Positions 5,887 to 6,511 of a stretch of DNA of 6,511 nt are shown here, in pieces. The stretch comes from Desulfobulbaceae bacterium (lineage in GTDB: Bacteria; Desulfobacterota; Desulfobulbia; Desulfobulbales; SURF-16). The stretch's first letter is position 1, and every line of letters begins with the position of its first letter. The notes below the pieces were generated by a model. It ran no database searches, was not told where the DNA came from, and saw nothing but the letters and a program-made list of their open reading frames with translations. A program made the translations under genes and the position numbers. The stretch covers positions 1-6,511 of the forward strand of contig JAGHCC010000255.1 of NCBI GenBank assembly GCA_021160685.1, read 5' to 3'.

Positions 5887-6511
5887 ATGAAGAGATTTTT
5901 GGTGGTATTTATTGCTTTAATGTTGATGGCTGGTGGTGGTTCGGCTTGGGCTGAAAGTGAGAAAGCTGAACTTAAAATTACCTGCTGGGATGGGTATGCA
6001 AAACCCTATGTTGATGATTTCAAGGCCTTGGTAAAGAATAAATACAAAGTTGATCTTGAGATCAAAATTCACAACCCGGTTGATCAGGATGAATTCTACG
6101 AGGCGGCGAAAACCGGCAAGGCAGACCTGATTTCTCCGCCCCAGGACATGGTTAAGAACCCGAAATTTTATTGTTTCACTGAGGGGAATTTTCTGCTTCA
6201 GACACCGGATTTAAAAAATATTCCTAACTTCAAACATGTTCTCCCCTTCTTCCAGAAAGATCAGGCCTTGATTTACAAGGGGCTTCGCTATGGAGTGCCC
6301 TATAATTGCGGCCCCTACGGCTTGGCTTACAATACTGAAGTGGTGAAGTCGGCTCCCACCAGTTGGAACATTTTTTTTGATCAGAAATACAAAGGCCAAT
6401 TTACGATTAATAACAATTTTCCCAAATGCAATATCTGGATTTCAGCACTATCCCTGGGTTATGGATATGATGATATTTTTGATATCTCCAAACTGGACCG
6501 AAAAAAAGTCC
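5887..6511 (+). CDS. PotD-like extracellular solute-binding protein, 3' end outside window
   Basis: The first 208 residues of an exported protein are present and the frame is still open at the window edge. The start follows AGGAG at a six-base spacing. Residues 1-22 are a signal peptide: MKR, a hydrophobic core, and a probable signal peptidase I site after AWA. No lipobox Cys is present, so a soluble periplasmic protein is expected. The mature part resembles the spermidine/putrescine (PotD/PotF) class of ABC-transporter binding proteins: LKITCWDGYAKPYV at 29-42, RYGVPYNCGPYGLAYNTEVV at 134-153 and SWNIFFDQKYKGQFTI at 159-174. Family members are about 350 residues, so roughly 60 percent is seen. 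It does not look like a molybdate (ModA) or tungstate (TupA) binder. The ligand is unknown; a role as a sensor subunit rather than a transporter component is also possible. The coding DNA looks more AT-rich than the moeA genes. Confidence 0.85.
   Translation, partial: MKRFLVVFIALMLMAGGGSAWAESEKAELKITCWDGYAKPYVDDFKALVKNKYKVDLEIKIHNPVDQDEFYEAAKTGKADLISPPQDMVKNPKFYCFTEGNFLLQTPDLKNIPNFKHVLPFFQKDQALIYKGLRYGVPYNCGPYGLAYNTEVVKSAPTSWNIFFDQKYKGQFTINNNFPKCNIWISALSLGYGYDDIFDISKLDRKKV

Overview
The window looks like bacterial chromosome, most likely from an anaerobic, sulfate-reducer-like Desulfobacterota (Deltaproteobacteria) lineage. This is inferred from protein style, from two tandem MoeA paralogues of which one carries a periplasmic-binding-protein-like (PBP-like) domain, from the nnr-CBS gene pair and from a GC-rich hairpin repeat in the intergenic DNA. 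No marker gene fixes the taxon, and no mobile element, RNA gene or CRISPR array was seen.

Left part (about 1-2420), minus strand: a short transcription unit with nnr (bifunctional NAD(P)H-hydrate epimerase/dehydratase, 670-2223) followed by a stand-alone two-CBS-domain protein (166-618). The unit ends in an extended hairpin with a T-tract (76-152) that contains a C/G-rich palindromic repeat. A weak candidate small membrane ORF (2220-2417) overlaps the nnr start by ATGA. The 398-base divergent region between nnr and the next unit (2224-2621) holds little else beyond a possible promoter and a short orphan reading frame.

Right part (2622-6511), plus strand: two MoeA-type molybdopterin molybdenumtransferase genes overlap by ATGA. 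The first (2622-3890) is a normal-length MoeA with canonical motifs. The second (3887-5812) is a MoeA fused to a C-terminal PBP-like domain, with several changed residues in the MoeA active-site loops. After a 74-base gap comes the 5' part of a secreted PotD-like solute-binding protein (5887 to the window end), cut off by the window edge.

Functionally the left unit is metabolite repair (damaged NADH/NADPH hydrates) with a probable adenylate-sensing partner. The right unit inserts molybdenum, or possibly tungsten, into molybdopterin. The most interesting feature is the MoeA-MoeA-PBP pair: a cytosolic oxyanion- or ligand-binding domain attached to a metal-insertion enzyme with altered motifs, next to a canonical paralogue, suggests a division of labour or metal selection. 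That is inference. The families themselves are known, and nothing here is proven to be a new system.
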